A DNA stretch of 64,000 nucleotides from Bacillota bacterium (GTDB taxonomy: Bacteria > Bacillota > Clostridia > Oscillospirales > Acutalibacteraceae). A program made the translations under genes and the position numbers. Location of the stretch: positions 25,157 to 89,156 of the forward strand of contig JAEWYE010000064.1 in the NCBI GenBank assembly GCA_023458755.1, in the 5' to 3' direction. The notes under the pieces were generated by a model, which ran no database searches, had not been told where the DNA came from, and saw nothing but the letters and a program-made list of their open reading frames with translations. Each line of letters begins with the position of its first letter. Position 1 is the stretch's first letter. Of this stretch, positions 43,405-51,965 are shown piece after piece.

Positions 43405-43492
43405 CCTATACTTTTACCGAAACGTATACTTTAGAACGATTTGCCGATTGCGAGTTTCAAACGCCCACAACAGTTACACAACAGACCAAACA
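43405..43492 (+). repeat. Degenerate repeat family B, copy 2
   Basis: Partner of 38189-38262, sharing ACGTATACTTT.GAACGATTTG and ACAACAGACCA.ACAAA. In the frame TYTLERFADCEFQTPTTV it continues open to about 43527, which hints at a truncated gene. The rest of 43211-43530 holds no gene I can support. Confidence 0.6.
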
Positions 43493-43530
43493 AAAAGGTA
43501 AAGCATCGGACGGCATAAGCCTATAAGCTT

Positions 43531-43607
43531 TAAAATTCCAGCAATACTGGAATTTTTATATAGGTAAAAAAAGAGGACCAACGATTGTATCAATCATTGG
43601 TCCTCTA
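43531..43607. terminator. Two adjacent hairpins, terminator-like
   Basis: AAAATTCCAG / CTGGAATTTTT (43532-43541 with 43547-43557) has flanking A and T runs and works in either direction. A second stem AGAGGACCAA / TTGGTCCTCT (43572-43581 with 43597-43606) follows A7; on the minus strand that is a T7 tail. Confidence 0.65.
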
Positions 43608-43667
43608 TGTGAAAGGTCAGATCATAAAAGATGCAAGACAAAAACGCGAGCGAAATAGTACATCAGA

Positions 43668-43704
43668 AGAAAAAGTCCGGACGCGAATTGCGTCCGGACT
43701 TTTT
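43668..43704. terminator. Strong symmetric terminator after tRNA-Ala
   Basis: 15-bp perfect stem (43670-43684 with 43690-43704), loop GAATT, with A run and T run at the two ends. On the minus strand it starts two bases after the tRNA. Confidence 0.9.
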
Positions 43705-43705
43705 C

Positions 43706-43781
43706 TGGTGGAGACGAAGAGATTCGAACTCTCGACTTCTACAATGCGAATGTAGCACTCTCCCAACTGAGCTACGCCCCC
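43706..43781 (-). tRNA. tRNA-Ala, anticodon CGC
   Basis: 76 nt including an encoded CCA end. All arms fold: acceptor GGGGGCG with CGTCTCC, D arm GCTCAGTTGGGAGAGT, anticodon arm CTACA-TTCGCAT-TGTAG (anticodon CGC, reading GCG), T arm GAGAG-TTCGAAT-CTCTT. The G3-U70 pair, the identity element for alanine, is present. It stands alone with its own terminator at the right border of the accessory region. Confidence 0.95.
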
Positions 43782-43848
43782 ACAACGTTTAGTATTATAT
43801 CACGTTAGTTTTATTATTTCAACCAAAACTTTTGCAATTTTCATATTT

Positions 43849-44490
43849 CTATACAATTTTATTGGATACTGCATATTTGCAAAACTCCTTCATACAGCAT
43901 TGTGTGCATTTTTGGCCACGCGCCATACACACTGCACGTCCATGTAGCACCAATCTATGACAAAAATTATTGGATTCGTTTTTAGGAAGTAATGCGCGCA
44001 AATCATTTTCGACCTTAAACGGTATTTTGCTTTCCGTTAAGCCAAGTCTGCCTGCAATTCGGATGCAATGGGTATCGGTAACAACCGCAGGTTTGTGGTA
44101 AATATCACCTACAACCAAATTCGCCGTTTTTCGCCCAACGCCCGGCAGGCGCGTAAGCTGTTCTATCGTATCCGGAACCACACCGTCAAATTCATCCTGC
44201 AGCATGTGGCATAGGGCGAAAATATCGCGTGCTTTTGTTTTATATAAACCACAGGAGTGAATAAGTTCCTCAATTTCTTCAACCGAACCCTCGCAAAATG
44301 CCCGAAGCGTGGGAAACCTGTCAAACAGTGCCGGAGTGACCAGGTTCACTCTTGCATCTGTACACTGCGCGGAAAGGCGTGTTGCAATCAATAACTGAAG
44401 CGGATCTTCATAAGTTAATGAACAAACCGCCTGTGGATATTCTTTTTTCAGTGCCTCGACCGCAAGAAGTGCACGTTGCTTTTTTGTCAT
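43849..44490 (-). CDS. nth: Endonuclease III
   Basis: A DNA glycosylase/AP lyase that removes oxidised pyrimidines. The 213 residues have the helix-hairpin-helix LPGVGRKTANLVVGDIY with the catalytic Lys, the catalytic Asp in PAVVTDTHCIRIAGRLGL, and the [4Fe-4S] ligands C-x6-C-x2-C-x5-C near the C-terminus (~190-206). ATG at 44490. It is a single gene immediately upstream, in transcription order, of the tRNA. Confidence 0.96.
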   Translation of the reverse strand: MTKKQRALLAVEALKKEYPQAVCSLTYEDPLQLLIATRLSAQCTDARVNLVTPALFDRFPTLRAFCEGSVEEIEELIHSCGLYKTKARDIFALCHMLQDEFDGVVPDTIEQLTRLPGVGRKTANLVVGDIYHKPAVVTDTHCIRIAGRLGLTESKIPFKVENDLRALLPKNESNNFCHRLVLHGRAVCMARGQKCTQCCMKEFCKYAVSNKIV

Positions 44491-44586
44491 GCCATTCTCC
44501 TGTATTTCATGAATTTTGAAATCTCATTGACAACTCCTATTTTATCGCAAATATAAAGGAAGCGCAAGTTTACGATTTCACACACA

Positions 44587-44620
44587 AAAGAGGCCGAAGC
44601 ATAATGCATTCGGCCTCAAA
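44587..44620 (-). terminator. Terminator of the SipW surface-protein operon
   Basis: GAGGCCGAA...TTCGGCCTC stem (44590-44617 overall, 13-bp arms with one bulge) followed by T runs on the minus strand, 9 bases past the last gene. Confidence 0.85.
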
Positions 44621-44628
44621 AAATAGAA

Positions 44629-45435
44629 TTACTTCTGACTGTTCTGATTTTTTTTATTTTGCAGTCTCATAACCAAAACCGCACTGCCCGCAAGAACAAT
44701 AACGGTGGCCGATATCCAAACATATGAGGATGTTCTTGTGTCTCCGGTTGCCGGTGGGCTTAACGGAGTAGGATTCTCAGGTACGTTCGATGCCGGCGGG
44801 GTCAGAGGAACCGAATTGTCAGATATTACAACCGGATCAAGCAATTCAAACTGCATTACCCATTTAATTTTTGCGCTTGCGCCCTGTAATTCGTTATCCA
44901 TCGTCTCCGGTGCAGTAAGTTTTGCGGAAATCACACCGGACTCCGAGTTTCCATAGACATAACCAAGCAAAATCGGATTTGCGGTCACATCGGAAGCCAT
45001 GGAAGATGCGGCTGCACCATTCTTACCGGAGGCTGGCCCTTCATACAAAGTTTTTACCGCGGAACTGTCATCCATTTTGAATGTAATCTGCAATTTCAGG
45101 GTATCCAGCAGTTTTTTGGATTGTACCGCATCTGCCCCGTTTACCGCCGGTTCCGCATAAAAATACACCTTCATCTTCTGCTTTGCTTTATTCTGAATGA
45201 TTATTTCCTGTGCTTTTGTGCTTCCGCCGGGCATCAGATTCTGAAAGGTGTCCAAATTCTCGGCATTTAAAACCTGCACCGATTTGTTTGTACCGTCTCC
45301 GGTATAAACAACCTTTGTTCGTGTATCCGGCGCATTCGCGGCAAAAACAGTCAACGGACTGCAAACCATGAGTACCGATACAGCTATTGAGATGAGTGCA
45401 ATCCGCTTCGCTTTTTTGGATATAATAGTTTTCAT
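44629..45435 (-). CDS. Cell-wall-anchored surface protein with PPATG sorting signal
   Basis: A 268-residue secreted protein. A signal peptide (KRIALISIAVSVLMVCSPLTVFAAN) comes first. The body (~30-225) shares with its neighbours the SipW-substrate style of beta-strand sequence, such as MPGGSTKAQEIIIQNKAKQK. Next come a Pro-rich stretch, the sorting motif PPATGD, a membrane segment (YVWISATVIVLAGSAVLVM) and a basic tail. That is the layout of a sortase substrate with a variant motif. The ATG at 45435 follows AGAGGA. It is last in the SipW operon and may tether the fibre or subunits to peptidoglycan. No sortase is in the window. Confidence 0.8.
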   Translation of the reverse strand: MKTIISKKAKRIALISIAVSVLMVCSPLTVFAANAPDTRTKVVYTGDGTNKSVQVLNAENLDTFQNLMPGGSTKAQEIIIQNKAKQKMKVYFYAEPAVNGADAVQSKKLLDTLKLQITFKMDDSSAVKTLYEGPASGKNGAAASSMASDVTANPILLGYVYGNSESGVISAKLTAPETMDNELQGASAKIKWVMQFELLDPVVISDNSVPLTPPASNVPENPTPLSPPATGDTRTSSYVWISATVIVLAGSAVLVMRLQNKKNQNSQK

Positions 45436-45518
45436 TGCATCATTTCCTCTCAACATGGCAGCCAGTATTTTCTGCTTTTCCACGTTGCACATAATTGCGT
45501 TTGTTCTAGTCAAAAAAA

Positions 45519-46142
45519 TTATTTTGCCGATACGGTTGACGAAGCAGCGTTAATCGGTACATCATTGCCATTGCTGTACTGCCACGCAACAATTTCATTC
45601 TTTGTGTTTCTCGTCGGGTTAAAGTAATCGGCCTGAATAGCCTCAACGGTAATATGAATCGAAAATTCTTTACCGGCTATCGAATTATCCCATTCGCTCG
45701 GAATCGTTACGGTATCAAAGAGTTCAGCTTCGGATGCACTGGAAACTGTCTGTTTCGGCAGCATCTCTTGATAATAGTAATAATCACCGGATTTTACCCA
45801 CTTTTTGTTGTCGAAAGCAATTCCGTTCATCAGTTGACCCTGCATATCAGAATTATCCAATCCACTTACTGTAACTTTACAGCGGATGTAAGCATCATGG
45901 TCTCCGACATTTGTTACGGTCGGGTCTTTGGTAATCACCCTGCCGGGCGTAACGTCCCGCACCGTATAGGTTTCATTCGTTAAATCCCGGAACTTCGGCT
46001 CTGTCAGCGTGATATTGACTTTTCCTACAGTAATAACATTATTCACTTCGCCCTTATCGGTAAAAAAGGCCAGCGTGCCCCCAACTACAAGTGACGCGGC
46101 AACAAGCACCGCGGTGGCAATAATTGCAATTCTTTTTTTCAT
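45519..46142 (-). CDS. SipW-dependent-type secreted protein 1 (TasA/camelysin-like)
   Basis: A 207-residue protein with the SipW-type signal: MKKRIAIIATAVLVAASLVVGGTLAFFTD, in which GTLAFFTD is the characteristic motif. After it comes VNNVITVGKVNITLTEPKF, as in TasA/camelysin relatives that form amyloid-like or surface fibres. The remaining beta-rich domain (RDVTPGRVITKDPTVTNVGDHDAYIRCKV) also fits. Codon use matches its neighbours. One of three such substrates behind sipW. Confidence 0.88.
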   Translation of the reverse strand: MKKRIAIIATAVLVAASLVVGGTLAFFTDKGEVNNVITVGKVNITLTEPKFRDLTNETYTVRDVTPGRVITKDPTVTNVGDHDAYIRCKVTVSGLDNSDMQGQLMNGIAFDNKKWVKSGDYYYYQEMLPKQTVSSASEAELFDTVTIPSEWDNSIAGKEFSIHITVEAIQADYFNPTRNTKNEIVAWQYSNGNDVPINAASSTVSAK

Positions 46143-46223
46143 ACATATTTCTCCTCGAATGGGGAAGCTTTATAATGTGCAGGGACTGATGGGCTCAGCC
46201 CCTGCGGTGAAACAAATCAAGAA

Positions 46224-46919
46224 TTAGTTTGCATCAAGAGCATTGATGAGCTGTTGTATTCCCGTGTCAATGGAACCAAGGTCTGATGTTTGAACAGCAG
46301 CGCCTTTAACTGTAATATTAAAATTCATTCCTACAATCTGTTCATTAGTAGCATCTGCATTAATCTTCACACTGTCGAATAAAGGTTGAGTTGTGCCATT
46401 ATCTTTGGCAACCTCAGTCAGTGCTGTAATGCCAGTCTGGTTTTGGCTTGCATAAATATAATAATCGCTTAACCCATCTGATGATGTGCTATAATATACC
46501 CATCCGGAATTAATTCCCTCGCTTCCACCAGCATTACGTAATGTTGCTAAAGTTAGTCTATCCGAATTAGGTTGAAAGGCAGTTTTTGTATTATAAGTTA
46601 CCTTCATTGCCATATAAACAGGAATTGGGCTGGTGTTCTTCAACATAGGATCTTTGGGAATATCCATACCAGGTGTCATTGCGATTGCTTTATTTTTTCC
46701 AAGTGTGACTGTATCCGCAGGAATAGTTTGGGTAATTCCATCAAAATCCAAGCCATCCCAGTTTGTTTCTTTAATTTGGCCAGAAACATTAGAGCCTACC
46801 GCTGTAAAACTATTGATCTTTTCAGAGGTGTGTGCCGTCATAAATGCCAAGGTACCGCCGATTGCCACTGCTGAAGTTACCACCAGTGCAGTTAAACCCA
46901 ACACGAGTTTCTTTTTCAT
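46224..46919 (-). CDS. SipW-dependent-type secreted protein 2
   Basis: A 231-residue protein with the signal LVLGLTALVVTSAVAIGGTLAFMTA (motif GTLAFMTA) and the downstream EKINSFTAVGSNVSGQIKE, a variant of the SipW-substrate N-terminus. PGMDIPKDPMLKNTSPIPVYMAMKVTY is the shared strand pattern. The central ~110-180 is unlike its paralogues. GGAGG lies before the ATG. Likely a co-subunit of the same assembly; this is inferred from the signal peptide and location. Confidence 0.85.
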   Translation of the reverse strand: MKKKLVLGLTALVVTSAVAIGGTLAFMTAHTSEKINSFTAVGSNVSGQIKETNWDGLDFDGITQTIPADTVTLGKNKAIAMTPGMDIPKDPMLKNTSPIPVYMAMKVTYNTKTAFQPNSDRLTLATLRNAGGSEGINSGWVYYSTSSDGLSDYYIYASQNQTGITALTEVAKDNGTTQPLFDSVKINADATNEQIVGMNFNITVKGAAVQTSDLGSIDTGIQQLINALDAN

Positions 46920-46996
46920 TTTTTGTTTTCCTCCTAAATAATTATGATTTTATTTTGAAAGCTGCGTTTTACAGCAAATCAACGAATAAAGATTTA

Positions 46997-47620
46997 TTAG
47001 CTAACATGGACTTCCCAATTGCCGCCATTGTAATCCATGTGCCATGCTTCCTGCTCGGCATTTCCTATCGTTTGAATAGAGTCGGCAATCACCTGAATTT
47101 CAAGCTTTCTGCCGCTGCTAAGACCGCCGCTTACCGTTGCTGTGTCAATCAAGTCTGCCGTTGTTTGGCCGGGTTGTAGAATACCTTTGTAATAGTAGTA
47201 ACCGTCAATCAATACCCAGTTAGTACTCGGTAAATTATAAGTGACATTTACCGGTTCACCGGTTCCATCAAGACCACTTCCGCTGGAATACCGCATAACC
47301 GGAACCAGCCTTACCCTTACATAAACGGGAATCGGATTGGAACCATCAATTCTGCTGTCGGGATTCGTAATCGCAACCACTTTGCTTACCGTGTTATTGC
47401 TTAACGTATAGCTGCTGCCATTTGGCTCACTGACCGTTATATTTGCTACACCCGGAGTAAAATTGTTGGTTACCGGGGTTGTTTTTGCTGTCATGTATGC
47501 CAACGTACAGCTAATGGCAGCCACCGTCAACACCACAATCGCAGTAGAAAGCAGCAGAAGCTTTTTGGGTATTTTATGAAGCTGAGGTATTTTCAAAACC
47601 GGTCTCATACGGATAACCAT
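46997..47620 (-). CDS. SipW-dependent-type secreted protein 3
   Basis: A 207-residue protein; a basic start, then LLLLSTAIVVLTVAAISCTLAYMTA with the signal motif CTLAYMTA, followed by NNFTPGVANITVSEP. The strand SNPIPVYVRVRLVPVM mirrors the paralogues. The Cys in place of Gly in the motif (C-T-L-A-Y) is unusual. It directly follows sipW in the operon (29 bases). Confidence 0.83.
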   Translation of the reverse strand: MVIRMRPVLKIPQLHKIPKKLLLLSTAIVVLTVAAISCTLAYMTAKTTPVTNNFTPGVANITVSEPNGSSYTLSNNTVSKVVAITNPDSRIDGSNPIPVYVRVRLVPVMRYSSGSGLDGTGEPVNVTYNLPSTNWVLIDGYYYYKGILQPGQTTADLIDTATVSGGLSSGRKLEIQVIADSIQTIGNAEQEAWHMDYNGGNWEVHVS

Positions 47621-47649
47621 CCTTTCACAAATAGCTGGAGAAACAAGGA

Positions 47650-48213
47650 TTAACTTTCTTTTGTCTGCCCGTTAAGTGCGGTTTCCGCGTTGTTTTCGTT
47701 GCTGCTTTCCCCTTTGCCCTTGCCCTTTTTCATGAGCAAATCCGGTAAAAATACAATGACCAGCAGACAGAACAAACCGGTACCGACGAGAATCATTCCC
47801 TGCCTTGAGCTGACAAAGTTTGTAATATATCCCAAGTTAGGAATCATAAACATCGGTTTGCCAATCAGCCGGGAATATGGGGTAGCACCGCCGTCTTCGG
47901 TATTATTGGCATCGCCTTTGGTGTAAAAGCACTGTTTTGCCGCATCAATCTTTACCGCCCGATGCGTTACGACCGTCGTGCCGTCTTCCAGATAGAACGT
48001 AATCGGGTCATTTACCTGAACCTCTTGCGGTGAAACCTTTTTCACATAGATCACACTGCCGACATGATAGGTCGGTTCCATACTGCCGCTTAGCACCTGA
48101 TAAGGCTGCCAGCCTAACACGCGTGGGCCCGCAATCACTACGGCTGCCAATACAATACATACAACCAATGTGGTTGAAACAACTTTGCCGATTATTTTAC
48201 CTGCCTTTTTCAC
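47650..48213 (-). CDS. sipW: ER-type signal peptidase I, SipW
   Basis: SipW cleaves the special signal peptides of TasA-type proteins. The 187 residues have an N-terminal membrane helix, the active-site stretch VLSGSMEPTYHVGSVIYV (catalytic Ser), and FYLEDGTTVVTHRAV with a His where prokaryotic-type enzymes have Lys, marking the ER-type Ser/His group. A second membrane segment (MILVGTGLFCLLVIVFLPDLL) and a charged tail follow. I chose the GTG at 48213, 8 nt after GGGAGG, over a start 8 codons earlier. The next three genes encode its apparent substrates. Confidence 0.93.
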   Translation of the reverse strand: MKKAGKIIGKVVSTTLVVCIVLAAVVIAGPRVLGWQPYQVLSGSMEPTYHVGSVIYVKKVSPQEVQVNDPITFYLEDGTTVVTHRAVKIDAAKQCFYTKGDANNTEDGGATPYSRLIGKPMFMIPNLGYITNFVSSRQGMILVGTGLFCLLVIVFLPDLLMKKGKGKGESSNENNAETALNGQTKES

Positions 48214-48265
48214 GAATTTAACCTCCCAAAATTTCAAAACAGAAATCGCTGCGTATCAAGAATTT

Positions 48266-51200
48266 CTATTGTGAAATGTTATTTACAACAACGGTAGTAT
48301 CGCCAAGCCAGTGATCGTTTGTAAGAGCATTGGTGAATTTTATAGTCGCGGGATAAGCTGCTACATGCGTACTTCCCGTTTGAGCACCAAAATAAGACTT
48401 TACACTACTGCTTGATGTATCTCTGCCGATAAAAACTACCCCTACATCACTGATAGAATCGTCATTATCAACAGGCACCCCGGATTGTGTGTATCTCCAT
48501 GCACCGGTTCCTGTTCCGGTCTCTTCGGTTATTTTGTAATAACCTTTTTTCAGGCCGATTATTTTTTTGGTACTGTCCGTATTTACATCATTCGGAGTAA
48601 TTACCTCATAGAAAGTTTCAGCAGGAGTACTATCTGTTGCATTATTTCGGCGTTCAATTTTAAACACAAAGCTTTGCTGCGCATTCGGAGAAGGATACTG
48701 TTTATCCATAACTTTTGTAATATCCAGTTCGCCTTTGACGACATTTACGGTGTAAATACCTTCGGCGCTGCCCGACAAAATAACATTTTTAGTCGGTAAA
48801 GCTATATTTACAATACCATTCAAGGTACTATTGGTATTTGATTCATCTGTTGCTTCATACGGAGTAAAGGTTGCAGTTAGGGTATACTTTGTATCATCGT
48901 CCGGGTATTGGTTGGGCGGGAAAGACACTGAATCCGCTGGTTTAGTCGCATTACTCCACTTATAAGTGAAAGTGCCTGTGTTACCGGTTGGGAGAATATA
49001 CATTTCCTGCCCTGTCACTTTTGTTGTTTTATTAGCTTTCAGCGTATAAGGCTCCAGCATATAAGGTTTCAGCGAGCAATCCGGAACAACTTCGCCGCGG
49101 AAAATAGTTGCTGCGGCGTTTCCAATATAGAATCGAGGGTTAACATTAACAGTTGGCATAGGAAACGTTTGTATTAATTCTCCGTCATTGCTATAAACAC
49201 CGGATTGCGGAGCATTCGTCGGTATATTATTTCCGCCGATAAATTCTTCCTTCGCCTTTACACGAAAAGTTCGATTCCAATTTTGTTTGGAACTGATGTC
49301 TTGATCCTTCCAAACAACATAAGCGTTTCCGTCCTGTGGAACATATAGCGTACCGCCATTTCCAACAGGGGCTCCATCTTTTAAAACTTGATTCTTTTCA
49401 TCCACTACTTCAAAACGCGGATCAATATAGTCTTTTACTGTTTTCTTTTCATAGAGTTCTTTTGCCTGATATAAATTAAATTTCAATTTAAAGTTTGAAT
49501 CTCCGTCTCCACGCTCCAAGAAGAAAATCTTTAAACTATGGTATTTACCGTCTTTAACAACACCGCATCCATTTTTATCAATGCTGTCGTAAATATTTTT
49601 GGTTACCGATGGCAAAACTGTATTATTGTCGATAGTCCCATCTGGATTCAATTTCCAGGTAAAATCGGTAGTGGCTTCACCGGTAGCAAAATTGATGCTG
49701 CCTGTTCTCATACTGTGCACGCCGCCGATATCCAATGCCAGTTGACCATCCACATAGATCCACACATCATCATCGCCGGAAAAATTAAAAATCATAGGTT
49801 CATATTTTTGGCTTTCGGGATTATATACCAATCCATCCTGCGGTATTTTAAATTGAATACCCATTGTCATTCCAAAAGAATAGCGCGTACCGAATTTTGA
49901 TGTTGCAAACGGCCAAAAACCAACCGAACTTTTTGTCATAATAATCGAATTGGTTCCAGCATCATATTTTGCATTGTCACCATCATCATCCCTATGGGTA
50001 CCTTGTGTTTTACCACTGTCAAACTGATAAAAGCCATTGCTCAGTTTATGGAACGGGAATGCAACATTTTGGTATATTTCTTTATCTGCATATGATTTTC
50101 CATTATAATCTTTAACACCATTAATTATATTTGTAAAAATATCACTTTGCACATAACCGTTATTAAACTGTATCTGACCATTTAAAGTGGAATCGGTTAG
50201 GGAGTGCTTTGCAATTTCGGGATAAATTATGCCAAGAATTTGTTTTCCCTGATAATATTTATTATCAAAATTATGATTATAGTCAGCATTATATATATTT
50301 CCAAAATAGAGATCTTTTCTTTTTGTTCCATTAGGAACTTGTTTTTGCATTGTCGCAACATTAATTACGCGATCCCATTGCTTCTTCTTATATTCAATTG
50401 AATTTTTGTTATATTTATAAAGATTTGAACTGAAGTACGCAATTGAAGAATCCGTGTTATTATTTTGTTCTGTTGTATCATTATCTTTTGCGGAAAGTGT
50501 AATATCGTAAGTTCTGTCAGTCCAGTTATTCAGTTTTGAAGTTTTGGTAAGCGTGAGCAAAGTTTCAAAGGGATAATCATGACCCTGAAAACAATTTGAA
50601 GTATTCAAAGAATTAACAATTAAACTGCCTTCAAAATTGCCACCGCCAGCTTTGGTCATTGTTGCGTCGGCCTTCGGAGCAAGTACGCTGCCATGTACAC
50701 TGCCGGTAAACTCAAGTGTCCGAGCCTCAAAGAAATTCCATATCAGCCTTTTTTGAAGTTCTTGACCGGCTACAGTTTTTTCATTTGAACCGCTTCCAAA
50801 AAAGGTATCACCATTTGGAAGGCCAACCATGTCTCCTTTTACATTAAAGACCGCAGTTGAACCAACCGGAATATCAATGTGAATTTCGGTAATCTGCTTT
50901 AAATTTTTTCCGCTATCGCCAACATTTGTGCCATCTATTGTAAATATATTAACATTATGGTCAGTGCCGTTTAACTTCAGTATACCACTATTATCACAAA
51001 GCACCTGTGAGCCACTCGTTGCCTGAATGGAGGCTAAGTATTCTGATTTAGCAATCATTTGCTGCTGGAAGTTTGAAACGGGTTTATTATTGATTTTAAA
51101 GTTCGAAGAATCAGCCGCTAAATCAATACCTGTATAATTTTTAAGATCTGTAGTTGTATTCCAAGGTTCAATTCCACCCTTGAATTGATAGGAAGAAATT

Positions 51201-51607
51201 TTTCCAGACCCTAAATTAATGCTATTAACCAAGGCTTTTCCATTTGTACTGCCACTTGAAACTTGAAAGCTGTCTTTAGTCTGTGAACCCATGATAAGTG
51301 CATAATCATTCGATGAAATAGAATCAGAGCCACCAAACGTAAAACCGCCGTTTACTGTAATAGTACCGCCGATAAATGACTTGCCCTGGATATCAGTTGA
51401 GCCATCCGTGAAGTTTCCAAAGCATACCAAATTATAACCCTGCGCTGCGCCAAGGCTAAGGTCAGGAGCTGTCGTGGTAGTTGGGGCTACAGTAGTAGTT
51501 GCCGCCGAAGTTGCCGGAGTATTGAGCATGCAGCCCGACGCAATTAGTGCAGCTAAGGCAAGTGAAATTGTACGCTTACGGATTGTGTTGGTCATGTTCA
51601 TTCTCAA
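48266..51607 (-). CDS. Large secreted choice-of-anchor-A / fibro-slime surface protein
   Basis: A 1113-residue exported protein. After a signal peptide (~1-33) the first domain (~50-340) resembles choice-of-anchor A (QGYNLVCFGNFTDGSTDIQG...HGSVLAPKADATMT). A fibro-slime domain (~560-740) shows GIQFKIPQDGLVYN, FNFSGDDDVWIYVDGQLALD and DIGGVHSMRTGSINFATG. The C-terminal part has a SpaA-like prealbumin fold (GELDITKVMDKQYPSP, GLKKGYYKITEET). There is no C-terminal anchor; it ends VVVNNISQ. The translation start is the TTG at 51607 or ATG at 51601, after AAAGGAG. It is first in the SipW operon. Adhesion or matrix formation is inferred. Confidence 0.85.
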   Translation of the reverse strand: MRMNMTNTIRKRTISLALAALIASGCMLNTPATSAATTTVAPTTTTAPDLSLGAAQGYNLVCFGNFTDGSTDIQGKSFIGGTITVNGGFTFGGSDSISSNDYALIMGSQTKDSFQVSSGSTNGKALVNSINLGSGKISSYQFKGGIEPWNTTTDLKNYTGIDLAADSSNFKINNKPVSNFQQQMIAKSEYLASIQATSGSQVLCDNSGILKLNGTDHNVNIFTIDGTNVGDSGKNLKQITEIHIDIPVGSTAVFNVKGDMVGLPNGDTFFGSGSNEKTVAGQELQKRLIWNFFEARTLEFTGSVHGSVLAPKADATMTKAGGGNFEGSLIVNSLNTSNCFQGHDYPFETLLTLTKTSKLNNWTDRTYDITLSAKDNDTTEQNNNTDSSIAYFSSNLYKYNKNSIEYKKKQWDRVINVATMQKQVPNGTKRKDLYFGNIYNADYNHNFDNKYYQGKQILGIIYPEIAKHSLTDSTLNGQIQFNNGYVQSDIFTNIINGVKDYNGKSYADKEIYQNVAFPFHKLSNGFYQFDSGKTQGTHRDDDGDNAKYDAGTNSIIMTKSSVGFWPFATSKFGTRYSFGMTMGIQFKIPQDGLVYNPESQKYEPMIFNFSGDDDVWIYVDGQLALDIGGVHSMRTGSINFATGEATTDFTWKLNPDGTIDNNTVLPSVTKNIYDSIDKNGCGVVKDGKYHSLKIFFLERGDGDSNFKLKFNLYQAKELYEKKTVKDYIDPRFEVVDEKNQVLKDGAPVGNGGTLYVPQDGNAYVVWKDQDISSKQNWNRTFRVKAKEEFIGGNNIPTNAPQSGVYSNDGELIQTFPMPTVNVNPRFYIGNAAATIFRGEVVPDCSLKPYMLEPYTLKANKTTKVTGQEMYILPTGNTGTFTYKWSNATKPADSVSFPPNQYPDDDTKYTLTATFTPYEATDESNTNSTLNGIVNIALPTKNVILSGSAEGIYTVNVVKGELDITKVMDKQYPSPNAQQSFVFKIERRNNATDSTPAETFYEVITPNDVNTDSTKKIIGLKKGYYKITEETGTGTGAWRYTQSGVPVDNDDSISDVGVVFIGRDTSSSSVKSYFGAQTGSTHVAAYPATIKFTNALTNDHWLGDTTVVVNNISQ

Positions 51608-51840
51608 TCACTGCTCCTTTAAATATCGAAAGCCTTCATAGCGGTATTGCAAATTCATTGTGCTATGTAATTCATATTCAATTACCGAAATAAATATTTC
51701 CATATATTTACATTATTGATTATATCCCCTTTCAGTCACATGCCAGTCACACATTTACATTATTTGGAATTTATTCTGATATTATTCATATTAACATCCG
51801 ATTTATTCCATATGGCTGATTATTTTCTGAAATAAAAAAA
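51608..51840. other. AT-rich upstream region of the SipW operon
   Basis: No gene is visible. This stretch should hold the operon promoter, but I cannot assign hexamers with confidence. Confidence 0.4.
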
Positions 51841-51860
51841 GCACCGTCAAAAGACGATGC
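51841..51860 (-). terminator. Second terminator downstream of the O-antigen-ligase-like gene
   Basis: 8-bp stem GCATCGTC / GACGGTGC (one G-U pair), TTTT loop, then T7 on the minus strand; it further insulates the SipW operon. Confidence 0.8.
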
Positions 51861-51904
51861 TCAACTCTAAAAATTTCTATTAAATTCATATTTCAATCAA
51901 AAAA

Positions 51905-51938
51905 CAGAAAACCCCTGCCTTTTCTACAAAAGCAGGGG
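51905..51938 (-). terminator. Terminator of the O-antigen-ligase-like gene
   Basis: Stem CCCCTGCTTTT / AAAAGGCAGGGG (51912-51938, one bulge) followed by TTTTCTGTTTTTT on the minus strand, 28 bases past the stop. Confidence 0.85.
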
Positions 51939-51965
51939 CAAAATTCGATTTATATTCACGAAAAA

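Noticed and set aside
51510..51580. Lipobox (LIASGC) in the 1113-residue surface protein
   Set aside because: The residue at -3 is Ala rather than Leu/Val/Ile, and a signal peptidase I site follows nearby; lipidation is possible but not supported.
46224..51607. Conventional LPXTG anchors in the SipW cluster proteins
   Set aside because: Only the 268-residue protein has a sorting-type C-terminus (PPATG); the others lack motif, membrane segment and basic tail.
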